Assembly (NCBI GenBank): GCA_902492455.1
Contig: CABULH010000008.1
Span: forward strand, 87,309 to 151,308
From: an uncultured Oscillospiraceae bacterium
Lineage (GTDB): Bacteria > Bacillota > Clostridia > Oscillospirales > Acutalibacteraceae
DNA length: 64,000 bases
Direction of reading: 5' to 3'
The notes below the pieces were generated by a model. The model was not told where the DNA came from, searched no databases, and worked only from the letters and a program-made list of their open reading frames with translations. Shown here one piece after another: positions 1-8,095 of the stretch. Numbering within the stretch: position 1 is the first letter of the stretch; every line of letters starts with the position of its first letter. A program made the position numbers and the translations under genes.

Positions 1-2
1 TG

Positions 3-1037
3 CATTGGGAATACTCCCGCGGCACCAATATTCCCAATTCTCAGATCACCTATCCCGGCGGCTCCCGGGATCCTTATGTGTTTTATGATGCGGATACGGA
101 TGTCTACCGCTGTATCAGCACGGCTTACCGTACCCATGATGGAATGGGAATCGGCCAGGGGATGGATGTTTCTCTGGCTGTCAGCAGCACCGCATCCGCT
201 GATCTGACCACCTGGCAGTGGGATCAGCGGGATCTGCTGCGATTCCCGGAGGGAAAGAAAGGCGAGCCGGAATGCGCCCAGGCGGTTCAGATCGGCGGAC
301 GCTGGTATCTCACCGCTGCCATGCTCCATCGTACCAATACCGTGGGACGACTGTCCTATTGGACAGGGGATGCGGTGAAAGGTATTCTGGAAGTGGATTG
401 GCAGAAAAAAGAGGAGCGCAGTCTGGATGGGGAAAATCTCTGCGCTCCTCAGCTGGCGGCGGCAAACGGTAGGCAATATATGTGGGGCTGGATCCCCTCC
501 AAAGCCTTCGGCGGCTCCTGGGGAGGTCACATCAGCCTGGCCCGGGAGGTGTATGGGCTGGCGGATGGAACTCTGGCCGTCCGTCTGGCGGAGCCGGTAT
601 CCCGGCAAATCCGGGGACGGCTGATGGAGCGGGAGGCGGGGATTGCGTTGACCTCTTCCGCTTCCTGTACGCTGAAAAACCGATACGACCGGGTGGATCT
701 GGAAATCGACGTATCCGCTTTGGAAGGCGAGCTGGTGATTTCTCTGGGACGCCAATCGGTGGTAATCGACCGGGAAAAGGGCAGGGTTCAGTGCCGGCAG
801 GGAGATGGGGACGGAAAGGTGTACGCCTCCGCCCCGTTGGTTCGGAATCTCGACGGCGGCTGTGTTGTCCGTGTTCTCGCAGAAGAGGATATTTTGGAAG
901 TGTTTGTGGATGACCATACCAGCCTCTGCGCCAGAGTAACGGAGAAAATGGACCAGGCATCGGTGAAGATTGGGGCTCGGGGAAAGGCGGAAGTGACCCT
1001 GAGCGCTTATCGTCTCAAGTATCGGGAGGAAATATAG
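3..1037 (+). CDS. Glycoside hydrolase family 32 protein (levanase/beta-fructosidase type), 3' part
   Basis: The reading frame is open to the left edge, so the 5' part lies outside the window. The RDP motif that binds substrate in GH32 is at 66-74. The Glu-Cys motif with the acid/base glutamate is at 270-275, in the context GEPECAQAVQ. After the five-blade propeller region comes a C-terminal beta-sandwich part typical of family 32. GH32 enzymes hydrolyse beta-fructosyl links in sucrose, inulin or levan with retention. The Asp nucleophile (NDPNG motif) would be upstream and cannot be checked. No signal peptide can be judged. The exact substrate is not readable from this part. It ends 50 bases before a separate promoter. 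Confidence 0.9.
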   Translation, partial: HWEYSRGTNIPNSQITYPGGSRDPYVFYDADTDVYRCISTAYRTHDGMGIGQGMDVSLAVSSTASADLTTWQWDQRDLLRFPEGKKGEPECAQAVQIGGRWYLTAAMLHRTNTVGRLSYWTGDAVKGILEVDWQKKEERSLDGENLCAPQLAAANGRQYMWGWIPSKAFGGSWGGHISLAREVYGLADGTLAVRLAEPVSRQIRGRLMEREAGIALTSSASCTLKNRYDRVDLEIDVSALEGELVISLGRQSVVIDREKGRVQCRQGDGDGKVYASAPLVRNLDGGCVVRVLAEEDILEVFVDDHTSLCARVTEKMDQASVKIGARGKAEVTLSAYRLKYREEI

Positions 1038-1057
1038 CGCGGCTTTATCCGCCCGCA

Positions 1058-1086
1058 TTGAAGGGGGCGGCAGGGTGTGCTACAAT
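1058..1086 (+). promoter_or_regulatory. Sigma-A type promoter for the 1135 gene
   Basis: TTGAAG at 1058-1063 and TACAAT at 1081-1086 are separated by exactly 17 bp, and a GAGGGGGAG ribosome site and start codon follow. Confidence 0.6.
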
Positions 1087-1134
1087 GAACCTGAATAGGC
1101 GGCAGATCCGCCGTACCGGCGAGGGGGAGTTCTT

Positions 1135-1605
1135 GTGGGACAATTCGGCTTTTCGGTTATCGGGCTGCTGTGGCTGCTGATGCTGATCCTGCCCAATGTG
1201 ATCTGGACCCGTTTTCGTCCCGCGGGCTATGACCCGCAGGGGGAAAATCGTCTCTTAGTGGTACTGGAGAAAATTGGGCAGGTGGGCGTCACTTGCACAT
1301 CGCTGTTTTTCAGCGATACCAATTGGCAGCCCCTCTCCCCTTGGAGCCTTTGGCTGGCGGCGTCACTGGGACTTATGCTGCTGTATGAGGGCTGGTGGAT
1401 TCGCTACTTTCGCAGTTCTCGGACTCTGCGGGATTTTTACAGCAGCTTCTGCGGCATTCCGGTCGCCGGCGCCCTTCTTCCGGTGGCCGCCTTCCTTCTG
1501 CTGGGCATCTATGGCCGCCTGCTGTGGCTGATTCTTTTTGCGGTCGTGCTGGGGGTGGGGCACGTGGGCATTCACCTCCAGCATCGGCGGGCGTTGAATC
1601 GCTGA
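1135..1605 (+). CDS. Small integral membrane protein of unknown function
   Basis: The 156-residue product is dominated by four to five hydrophobic stretches: about residues 6-22, 68-85, 105-125 and 128-146. It is rich in Trp and Leu, as in small polytopic membrane proteins. The GTG start at 1135 is chosen because a purine-rich GAGGGGGAG lies about 6 bases upstream. It has its own promoter (1058-1086) and no obvious partner; the next gene has a separate promoter. I do not recognise the family. Confidence 0.7.
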   Translation: MGQFGFSVIGLLWLLMLILPNVIWTRFRPAGYDPQGENRLLVVLEKIGQVGVTCTSLFFSDTNWQPLSPWSLWLAASLGLMLLYEGWWIRYFRSSRTLRDFYSSFCGIPVAGALLPVAAFLLLGIYGRLLWLILFAVVLGVGHVGIHLQHRRALNR

Positions 1606-1634
1606 CCGGCAGGATCCCCCGCCGCTGTCCTCCG

Positions 1635-1663
1635 TTGACGAAGGGAGTGGTTTATGCTACAAT
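1635..1663 (+). promoter_or_regulatory. Sigma-A type promoter for the 1702-3032 gene pair
   Basis: TTGACG at 1635-1640 and TACAAT at 1658-1663 with a 17-bp spacer lie 39 bases before the start codon of the B3/4-domain gene. Confidence 0.65.
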
Positions 1664-1701
1664 GGCAGAACATATGATCCTTCTGAAGGGATGGAACAGG
1701 A

Positions 1702-2385
1702 ATGCAGCCGATTTTTATCGATGAACAATTGGCCGCCGCCTGCCCGGCCGCTGTGCTGGGCTGCCTGCAGACAGCTGTAACGGTAGAGGAAACGCCGTCG
1801 GCGCTGACCGGACGGCTGATGGAAACAGCGGAGAGACTGCGCACGGAACTGCCTCTGGCGGATATCGTCACCCTTCCGGGGATTGAGGCCGCGCGGGCGG
1901 GTTACCGGGCCTGCGGCAAGGATCCTCATCGCTACCGCAACGCCGCCGAAGCGCTGCTTCGCCGGACGGTGCAGGGAAAACCCCTGCCGGCAATCAACAG
2001 TGCAGTGGATGCGGGAAATCTGGTTTCCCTAGTCTGCGGCTGCCCGCTGGGAATGTATGATCTCGCCGCCGTGCGGGGGCGGGTGATCTGGCGGATCGCA
2101 GCGGAAGGAGAGCGGTACCGGGGCATTGGCCGGGACGAGCTGAATTTGGCTGGAATGCCGGTGCTGACTGATGAAGTAGGGCTGTTCGGCTCCCCCACCA
2201 GCGACAGCGAGCGCACCATGGTTACCCGGAACACCCGGGAGCTGCTGGTGGTGATCTATGCCTTTGGAGGACGGGGAGAAGCACAGCGGGCCCTTGGCAT
2301 GGCGGAGGAGCTGCTGACAGTCTATGCCGGCGCCGGAAAGCCGGAAATCGTTGTCATTGGCGGCGATCAAGCGAGGGAGGGCTGA
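1702..2385 (+). CDS. B3/4 (tRNA-synthetase-like) domain protein
   Basis: This 227-residue protein matches the stand-alone B3/4 domain family (COG3382), related to the B3/4 region of the phenylalanyl-tRNA synthetase beta chain. Visible signatures are a central segment with NAAEALLRR and LPAINSAVDAGNLVSL, and near the C-terminus DEVGLFGSPTSDSERT followed by TRNTRELLVV. Free B3/4 proteins are thought to bind or edit tRNA or amino acids, but the substrate is not established. It shares a transcript with the pentapeptide-repeat gene, which starts 5 bases after its stop. Confidence 0.8.
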   Translation: MQPIFIDEQLAAACPAAVLGCLQTAVTVEETPSALTGRLMETAERLRTELPLADIVTLPGIEAARAGYRACGKDPHRYRNAAEALLRRTVQGKPLPAINSAVDAGNLVSLVCGCPLGMYDLAAVRGRVIWRIAAEGERYRGIGRDELNLAGMPVLTDEVGLFGSPTSDSERTMVTRNTRELLVVIYAFGGRGEAQRALGMAEELLTVYAGAGKPEIVVIGGDQAREG

Positions 2386-2390
2386 GGACT

Positions 2391-3032
2391 GTGAAGCTGG
2401 AAAAACCGCGCATTCCCGCCGCGCCGGAACCCGCCGAGCTGCTTGCGGCGGTACGCCATGCCCGGGAACAGGTGGAGGATGTAGCCGGCCGGCTGTTTCG
2501 GAGCCAGGAACTGGACAGGGACGAGCTTTCCGAAGTGGAATTCCGGGGCTGTGTGTTTGAAAATTGCCGTCTTACCGGTGTGATTTTTGAACGGGTGGAT
2601 TTCACGGATGTGGAATTCCGGGATTGTGATCTCTCCGGCGTGAATTGGCAGCGATGCGGCACGCAGCGCTGTGTTCTGCGGAATTGCAAAGCGGCAGGCG
2701 GGGATTTCTCCGGGACCAAGCTGCGCCATTTTCAGGCGGAGAACTGCCGGATGCCCTATGCCAATTTTTCCGGGGTGATCTGCCGTCCGGCCGCCTTTAT
2801 CGGTTGTGTGCTGGAAAACGGCATGTTTCTGGAAAGCGCCCTGAGCGGAGCGGTTTTGCGGGATTGTGATCTCACCGGCTGCAATTTTATGCGTACGCCG
2901 TTGGCGGGAATCGATCTCACCACCGACCGGATTGAGGGATTGCTGCTGACCGGCGGCGAACTGAAGGATGCCATGGTAAACATGGAACAGGCGGCGAACC
3001 TGGCCAAGCTGCTGGGACTGAAAATCGTGTAG
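2391..3032 (+). CDS. Pentapeptide repeat protein
   Basis: Residues of about 40-175 repeat every five positions with Phe, Leu or Cys at the centre (for example FRGCV, FENCR, LTGVI, FERVD, FTDVE). These form the right-handed quadrilateral beta-helix of pentapeptide repeat proteins. An N-terminal helical part precedes the repeats and a short helical tail (NMEQAANLAKLLGLKIV) follows. The start is GTG at 2391, just after the upstream stop. Some family members mimic DNA and bind gyrase, but nothing here shows that. A terminator-like hairpin follows at 3058-3088. Confidence 0.85.
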   Translation: MKLEKPRIPAAPEPAELLAAVRHAREQVEDVAGRLFRSQELDRDELSEVEFRGCVFENCRLTGVIFERVDFTDVEFRDCDLSGVNWQRCGTQRCVLRNCKAAGGDFSGTKLRHFQAENCRMPYANFSGVICRPAAFIGCVLENGMFLESALSGAVLRDCDLTGCNFMRTPLAGIDLTTDRIEGLLLTGGELKDAMVNMEQAANLAKLLGLKIV

Positions 3033-3057
3033 CGCCCTGAAGAATACCATTTATAAG

Positions 3058-3088
3058 GCCCGGACGGTGCAAAAGGCATCATCCGGGC
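3058..3088 (+). terminator. Intrinsic terminator after the pentapeptide-repeat gene
   Basis: Arms GCCCGGA (3058-3064) and TCCGGGC (3082-3088) are perfect inverted repeats followed by a short T-rich tract. They lie between the stop at 3032 and the MerR promoter. Confidence 0.6.
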
Positions 3089-3118
3089 TTTGTGTGATAT
3101 TTTACAGTTTCTTACCTC

Positions 3119-3149
3119 TTGACCCGCCCCCGGGGAGCGGGTTTAGAAT
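3119..3149 (+). promoter_or_regulatory. MerR-type promoter with 19-bp spacer and dyad operator
   Basis: TTGACC at 3119-3124 and TAGAAT at 3144-3149 are 19 bp apart, the stretched spacing that MerR regulators correct by twisting DNA. Inside the spacer lies a perfect dyad, ACCCGC at 3122-3127 and GCGGGT at 3137-3142. The MerR gene starts at 3168, so this is probably its autoregulatory promoter. Confidence 0.7.
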
Positions 3150-3167
3150 GGAGAAGAGGTGATCATT

Positions 3168-4070
3168 ATGCTGTTGAACGAACTGTGCCGCGCCGCCGGA
3201 ACCACCCGGAAGGCGGTGGCTTATTATGAGGAGCAGGGCCTGATTAGCCCTCGCAGGCAGGAAAATGGCTACCGGGAATTTACGCCGGAGGATGCCCAGC
3301 GGGTCCGCCGGATCACGCTGCTGCGCCGGCTGGAGCTGTCGGTGGAGGAGATCCGCGGTGTGCTGGACGGACCGGAGCCGGAGCAGGTACTGCGGGCCAG
3401 CCTGCGGGAAAAGGAAGGCCAGGCCCGCAGGCTGGAAGCCTGCCGGGATGGTCTGCGGCTGTTGATCCGGAAGGGCGCGGACAGCCGGGAAGCGGAGGAA
3501 ACGATCAGCCGGCTGCTGGTGGAGTGCGAATCGGCGGCCAGGCGGCTCCAGGCGGCTTTTCCCGGGAAATACGGAGATTTCATCTTTCTTCATTTCGGCC
3601 GGTATCTGGATACGCCGGTGGATACCCCGGAAAAAGCCGCTGCATATACCGCTATTACCGATTTTCTGGACAATCTGGAGGAGACCCCCATGCCGGAGGA
3701 ACTGGCAGAGCAGCTTCGGTCGGCCTGTGAGCAGATGTCCGCCGATGTGATGATCCAGGCAGATAGCGCTATGGATGCGGCTTTGACGGATATGGAAAGC
3801 TATCTCCAACAAAATAAGGAGGCTATGGAAGCCTATTGCCGCTATCGTGCCTCACCGGCTTTTCGGGAGTCCCCGGCCTATGCCCTGCGGCGGCAGCTGT
3901 TATCCTTTCAAAAGGCGGTAGGCTACGCCGATTTCCTGAAAAATTTAGAACTGCTCAGTCCTGCTTATAAAGCCTATCGGGAGCGCACCGCCCGGGCGGA
4001 TGAGATATTCCGCCGCCGGTTTCCCGAAGCTGCGGCAGTGTTTGATGCCGAACAGGCGGAATTTGCATAA
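3168..4070 (+). CDS. MerR family transcriptional regulator
   Basis: The N-terminal 70 residues are a MerR winged-helix DNA-binding domain (AAGTTRKAVAYYEEQGL, then NGYREFTPEDAQRVRRI). A dimerising helix follows, then a ~200-residue C-terminal part that is mostly helical and of unknown ligand specificity. The ATG at 3168 is preferred over an in-frame GTG at 3159 because the GAAGAGG ribosome site spans 3153-3159. The long-spacer promoter with a dyad directly upstream supports autoregulation. No metal-binding cysteine set typical of MerR or CueR is seen, so a drug or small molecule ligand is more likely. Confidence 0.88.
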   Translation: MLLNELCRAAGTTRKAVAYYEEQGLISPRRQENGYREFTPEDAQRVRRITLLRRLELSVEEIRGVLDGPEPEQVLRASLREKEGQARRLEACRDGLRLLIRKGADSREAEETISRLLVECESAARRLQAAFPGKYGDFIFLHFGRYLDTPVDTPEKAAAYTAITDFLDNLEETPMPEELAEQLRSACEQMSADVMIQADSAMDAALTDMESYLQQNKEAMEAYCRYRASPAFRESPAYALRRQLLSFQKAVGYADFLKNLELLSPAYKAYRERTARADEIFRRRFPEAAAVFDAEQAEFA

Positions 4071-4075
4071 AGGCC

Positions 4076-4104
4076 ATGACAACTCCCCTTTTTCCTGCTA
4101 CAAT
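4076..4104 (+). promoter_or_regulatory. Promoter for the lipase gene
   Basis: ATGACA at 4076-4081 and TACAAT at 4099-4104 with a 17-bp spacer lie 33 bases before the ATG of the lipase reading frame. Confidence 0.55.
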
Positions 4105-4136
4105 AAAACCAGTAAAACGGGTTTGGAGGGAGAAGG

Positions 4137-4984
4137 ATGGAAGGCGGTCTGCGGTATCCGATTCTATTGGTACATGGATTGGGCGCCAGGGACAGAAAAC
4201 ACCTTTGCTATTGGGGAAGGATTCCCGCCCGGCTGGAAGCGGAGGGAGCCCGGATCTATTACGGAGATCAGGACAGCCACGGCAGCATCGAATCCAATGG
4301 CGCCGCCCTGCGGGATAGGGCGATACGGATATTGGAGGAGACAGGAGTGGAAAAGCTGCATGTTCTGGCCCATTCCAAAGGCGGTCTGGACGCCCGCTGT
4401 ATGGCGTCCCTGCCGGGGATGGCTCCGCGGATTGCCTCTCTGACGACGGTCTGCACCCCCCACAACGGTTCCGTTACCGTGGACCGGCTGCTGCGTCTGC
4501 CGGATGGCTTGGTACGTCTGGTATCCTTTTTCTGCAACCTCTGGTTTCGGATCCTGGGAGATAAACAGCCGGATTCCTATCGGGTATTCCATCAGCTCAC
4601 CACGTCGGAGGCCGCCGCATTCAATGCTTCCCATCCGATTCCCTCCGGTGTGCGGTGCCGCAGCTACGCTTTTGCTATGTCCCGTGCCTGCAGCGATTTG
4701 ATCCTGTGCCCTATCAGGTGGTCAAAGCTGTGGAGGGAGAAAACGACGGGCTGGTTACCCCTGTCTCCGCCCGCTGGGCGGAGTTTCAGGGCCCGATTCG
4801 TAGCAGTGGCAGGCGGGGCATCTCCCATTGCGACGCGGTGGATCTGCGCCGCCGTCCTTTGCTGAGAAAAGCGCCGCCGAACGGCATAGCGGATATGACC
4901 GATTTTTATGCCGGACTGCTGGAAGGGATGCGGGAAGCGGAATCCGCGCAGGCAGAAGCGGCGGCAGGCCATTCCGTATCGTGA
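4137..4984 (+). pseudogene. Alpha/beta-hydrolase lipase, split by a -1 frameshift
   Basis: Frame one (from 4137) carries the oxyanion-loop HGLGARD segment and the nucleophile elbow AHSKGGLD. The last part of the fold continues in a different frame that ends at 4984. That second frame holds GENDGLVTP, with the acid Asp, and GISHCDAVD, with the catalytic His. The two can be joined near the CCC run at 4709-4711, where one lost base restores ...SDLILCP-YQVVK. So all three triad residues are encoded, but no single frame has them. This is a pseudogene, a sequencing slip in a C run, or less likely a programmed shift. Lipases of this type act on triacylglycerols. The ribosome site GGAGGGAGAAGG precedes the ATG. 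Confidence 0.8.
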
Positions 4985-4996
4985 GGAGGAAAAGGA

Positions 4997-5317
4997 ATGC
5001 GTACAGGCAAACACAAAAAATGGGCCTTGCTGATTGTCGTGCTGCTGCTGATTTTGCTGCTACCTCTCCCCATGACCCGCAACGACGGCGGCAGCATCGA
5101 TTTCTGCGCTGTTTTATACCGCTGTACGGTGTGGCACCAGATCAATCCTGCTTATCAAGACGGGCCTTCCACGGAGCCGAAGTTTCTCACCGGCGTCAGT
5201 TTTCCCTTTTCATTTCATCCAGGGATTGCCGGAGCATACACTGGGAGCGTAAATAGATTGATTATTGGAAGGTTTCCATCCCATCTATGTTCTAAAAAAG
5301 CAGATGATAAGAACTAA
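4997..5317 (+). CDS. Small secreted or membrane-anchored protein, probably 3'-truncated
   Basis: The 106-residue frame starts 13 bases after the lipase stop with an AGGAGG ribosome site. Residues 1-28 are a Lys-rich start and a Leu/Ile-rich membrane or signal segment. The next part (DGGSIDFCAVLYRCTVWH) resembles a small clostridial exported family. After FLTGVSF (about residue 66) the sequence stops resembling that family, GC content falls sharply, and an unrelated tail follows. I infer that a low-GC insertion, including the next gene, cut the original C-terminus. Function is unknown. Confidence 0.6.
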   Translation: MRTGKHKKWALLIVVLLLILLLPLPMTRNDGGSIDFCAVLYRCTVWHQINPAYQDGPSTEPKFLTGVSFPFSFHPGIAGAYTGSVNRLIIGRFPSHLCSKKADDKN

Positions 5318-5335
5318 TATGAAGGAGGGCATATT

Positions 5336-6208
5336 ATGAGTTATGATGTTTATACCGGATTATTAAAGGCATTCCCACTGCGTGCGGAAGGAGAAAAAGA
5401 CATACATTTTTCATACGACAATGGTAATTCTCAATTTAAGTACTTAAAAACCAAATATCCGATCGAGACAATTGCCGGCGATGGAAAAGATTTTTCAAAA
5501 GCTGTAAATTTACTACACTGGATATCAGAGCATGTGTATCACAAGGGAGATTACGATGGCACAATAGCGCACAATTCGTTGGATCTTTTAAACTATTCAT
5601 ATAACAACGGTAGCGCATATGGCATTAACTGTGTGGCTTTGGCAACAATTTTATCTGAATGTCTCCTGGCTGTTGGAATAAAGGCAAGAAGGGTTTTTCT
5701 CATGCCATGTTCGCCGTATGATGGCGACAACCATGTCGTTGCACATGCTTATATCCGGGAAATGAATAAATGGGTGATGTTTGATCCTACTCTCAACGCT
5801 TATTTTGCAAATGAACAAGGCGAATACTTAAGCCTTTTAGAGCTGCGTAATCATTTGGCGAATCAAAAGCCGGTTTTTTTCAATAAAGAAGCTCAATACA
5901 ATGATGAAATATGGACAGAAAAAAGTGCAAATGAAAATATTGAATATTTTGCCAAGAATTTATTCTATTTCCAAGCATCTGAAATCAGCACGTTTGGTGA
6001 CGGCAACGCGATTGGTGAGGGAATCGCGCCTATGAATCGTTGTATCACATTATGTCCCGAGGGATATGATCCAAAGCAAATACGTTTAAGCAATATTGGA
6101 TACCGAATAAAAAAATATGGACCTAGTCCACGTACACAAGAGTGGATTAGAAGGGTTAGTGAGGAGACATTTACCTACTGTAGTTCAACTACTTTTGAAG
6201 AATTGTGA
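5336..6208 (+). CDS. Transglutaminase-like cysteine protease-fold protein
   Basis: The 290-residue protein has the transglutaminase core. The catalytic Cys is in GINCVALATILSECL, the His is in NHVVAHAYI and the Asp is in WVMFDPT. The region before the Cys is helical, as in the family. No signal peptide is present, so it should be cytoplasmic. An AAGGAGGG ribosome site lies 9 bases before the ATG at 5336. Base composition is clearly more AT-rich than neighbouring host genes, pointing to recent acquisition. Such proteins may act as peptidases, amidases or transferases; the substrate cannot be read here. Confidence 0.75.
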   Translation: MSYDVYTGLLKAFPLRAEGEKDIHFSYDNGNSQFKYLKTKYPIETIAGDGKDFSKAVNLLHWISEHVYHKGDYDGTIAHNSLDLLNYSYNNGSAYGINCVALATILSECLLAVGIKARRVFLMPCSPYDGDNHVVAHAYIREMNKWVMFDPTLNAYFANEQGEYLSLLELRNHLANQKPVFFNKEAQYNDEIWTEKSANENIEYFAKNLFYFQASEISTFGDGNAIGEGIAPMNRCITLCPEGYDPKQIRLSNIGYRIKKYGPSPRTQEWIRRVSEETFTYCSSTTFEEL

Positions 6209-6328
6209 CCTCTTCTTTCCTAGAGAGGTGATTTCCAACATTTGTGGAAAAGACGAAGATAGCTTCTTCCCGTCGGACTAACTGAATTATGCACATCCTT
6301 CCATGTTAAAGGACGAAACTTAGGAAAG

Positions 6329-6366
6329 CAGCAAGCGCCCGGGTCTTTTGACCCGGGCGCTTGCTG
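6329..6366. terminator. Strong bidirectional terminator hairpin
   Basis: Perfect 17-bp arms at 6329-6345 and 6350-6366 enclose a TTTT loop. The hairpin separates the rightward transglutaminase gene from the leftward rhaM gene. Confidence 0.8.
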
Positions 6367-6369
6367 TGT

Positions 6370-6687
6370 TTATTCCATCAGAAAGACCTGGGTCAGCCGG
6401 GGCTGAGCGCCGGTTTCCGGATCCATCTCCATCACCATGACGTCCTTCATGTACTCGTTCCACCGGTCCACCACCGGGCTACCTGCCTGTACGGCGGCGG
6501 CGTAGTCCGCTCCTTTTTCACACTCGTAATATCCGAAAAGCTCACTGCCGCAATTCCAGATGGTGTAGTTGACAATCCCTGCCTGCCGCAGCACCTCCAC
6601 CAGTTCCGGCCAGATTTCCTGATGCCGGCGGACATATTCCTCCAGCATCCCTTCCTTGACCACCGCTTTCCAAGCGTAACGCTCCAT
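6370..6687 (-). CDS. rhaM: L-rhamnose mutarotase
   Basis: The 105-residue product matches the RhaM family in length and motifs. These include an early Tyr-Ala-Trp strand (ERYAWKAVVKEG), the active-site His region YVRRHQEIWPEL, and the C-terminal W-NEYMKDVM and LTQVFLME segments. The enzyme interconverts alpha and beta L-rhamnopyranose in the cytoplasm. The ATG has AAAGGACGGAG upstream. No other rhamnose genes are nearby, so it may be a scavenging gene or a distant part of a regulon. The 3' end abuts the 6329-6366 hairpin. Confidence 0.9.
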   Translation of the reverse strand: MERYAWKAVVKEGMLEEYVRRHQEIWPELVEVLRQAGIVNYTIWNCGSELFGYYECEKGADYAAAVQAGSPVVDRWNEYMKDVMVMEMDPETGAQPRLTQVFLME

Positions 6688-6758
6688 CGCACTCCGTCCT
6701 TTCTGTTTATTGACATATATTCAGTATACGGCAGGATCGGTTCGGGGTCAAGCCGCCT

Positions 6759-7091
6759 TTAGACGACGAACACCAGCTGCACCAGCACCATGTAGAGAAT
6801 GGTTCCGACGGCAATGGAAAGCAGCATGTTTTTCCGCCAGAACTGCAGGGCGGCGGTGACGGCGACGCCGATCAGCTCGGGAATGCCGTGGGGCCAGGCG
6901 GCAACCTGTACATCCTTCAGGCAATAGATCAGCAGCAGCCCCATCACCGCGTACGGCAGCACCTTGCCCAGGTACTGAATGTATTTGGGAGTGGGTTTAT
7001 TGGCGGGGAAAAGCAGAAAGGGGAGAAAGCGGGTGGTCATGGTGCCCAGTACCACCGCGGCCACGGTGATGATCATCTGTGGGGTGGTCAT
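6759..7091 (-). CDS. azlD: AzlD family branched-chain amino acid export subunit
   Basis: The 110-residue polytopic membrane protein carries the AzlD pattern: an N-terminal helix, TTRFLPFLLFP with the conserved Arg, and three further hydrophobic segments. Its start overlaps the end of azlC by 4 bases, so the two are translationally coupled. In the known pair AzlC and AzlD together export branched-chain amino acids or analogues such as azaleucine across the cytoplasmic membrane. Confidence 0.88.
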   Translation of the reverse strand: MTTPQMIITVAAVVLGTMTTRFLPFLLFPANKPTPKYIQYLGKVLPYAVMGLLLIYCLKDVQVAAWPHGIPELIGVAVTAALQFWRKNMLLSIAVGTILYMVLVQLVFVV

Positions 7092-7786
7092 ACGTTTTGC
7101 CCCCTTTCGATGGGCTTGCGTAGCAGGGTCAGCACCGCCAGAATCAAAGCCATGGCGGGCAGGATGAAGTTGGTTTTACCAAATATAACCAGGCAGACGG
7201 CCGACAGGGCAAGGCCGATGAGTACCGGCCGGTGCTCCCGGTTTTCCCGCCACTGATTCACCAGAATAGCGGTGAACAGGGCAGTCATAACAAATTCAAT
7301 GCCCTGGGTATTGAAGGTAACCAGATTGCCCAGCAGGCCGCCAACGGTGGCGCCCAGCACCCAATAGCACTGGTTCAGCAGGGTGACGAAAAACATGAAC
7401 CAGCCCCGGTCCACCCCCTCCGGCGGTTCCACCGACTGATTGATGGAAAAGGATTCATCGCACATGCCGAAGATGAGATACCACTTCTTAGATCCGGTGC
7501 CCTTAAACTTGTCCAGCATGGAGATACCGTAAAAAAGATGCCGGGCGTTGACCATCAGGGTGAGAAAAAAGGCGTAGAAGGGATGAAAGGCGGCGCAGAG
7601 CAGATCCGCCGCCACAAATTCCATGGATCCGGCAAATATGGTCATGCTCATCAGCATCGGCCAAATAAAGGAGAAGCCTTTGCTGTGCATAAAAATGCCG
7701 TAGGCCAGCCCTAAAAAGGCAAAGCCCGCGAAGATGGGAACAGTGTAGGGAAAGGCCGCTTTCAGCGCCCTTCGTTTGTTTTTCAT
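7088..7786 (-). CDS. azlC: AzlC family branched-chain amino acid permease
   Basis: I start at the ATG at 7786 (MKNKRRALKAAFPYTVP), which gives 232 residues, the usual AzlC length. The longer upstream open frame runs through repeat-rich intergenic DNA. Motifs include GFAFLGLAYGIFM near the start, AGSMEFVA, and NARHLFYGISMLDKF. Six to seven membrane segments are visible. The partner azlD overlaps its 3' end. An extended -10 sequence (TGTGGTATAAT, 7821-7831 reversed) lies about 35 bases upstream and probably drives the pair. Confidence 0.88.
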   Translation of the reverse strand: MKNKRRALKAAFPYTVPIFAGFAFLGLAYGIFMHSKGFSFIWPMLMSMTIFAGSMEFVAADLLCAAFHPFYAFFLTLMVNARHLFYGISMLDKFKGTGSKKWYLIFGMCDESFSINQSVEPPEGVDRGWFMFFVTLLNQCYWVLGATVGGLLGNLVTFNTQGIEFVMTALFTAILVNQWRENREHRPVLIGLALSAVCLVIFGKTNFILPAMALILAVLTLLRKPIERGQNV

Positions 7787-7820
7787 CCAACCGCCCGCTT
7801 TCGATGGGTATTTGCTACCT

Positions 7821-8059
7821 ATTATACCACAAAAGTTAGGCGGTTGCCGATAGGCAAACGCGATGACACAGCCGAAAAAATTAGATATTCTCCCTTTTAG
7901 GGCTGTGTCCATTATACCACAAAGCGGCGCGCGAAGCGCGGAGCCTTCCTTGATCCGAAACGGCGTTGACCGTTTCGGAGTGGTTCAATGTTCTCTCAGC
8001 CGTCCAAAGCCCTGCAAAGCATGGCTTTGGGATACGGCGTGAGGTTATTATACCACAAA
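7821..8059. repeat. Three copies of a promoter-like ATTATACCACAAA box among hairpins
   Basis: The gene-free stretch 7787-8095 holds ATTATACCACAAA at 7821, 7911 and 8047. Copies one and three are followed by a similar AGGCG-TTGCCGA segment, giving an imperfect direct repeat. Between them are inverted repeats at 7865-7873/7901-7909, 7955-7963/7970-7978 and 8004-8011/8023-8030. Read leftwards each box is an extended -10 (TGTGGTATAAT). It may be a small non-coding repeat element that carries a promoter. Confidence 0.6.
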
Positions 8060-8095
8060 GGTCAGGCGTTTGCCGAGAGGGGCGGCGAAAAACAT

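Noticed and set aside
532..960. 142-residue leftward open frame inside the GH32 gene
   Set aside because: It overlaps the clear GH32 frame completely, is Pro/Arg-rich as expected for a GC-rich antisense shadow, and has no ribosome site.
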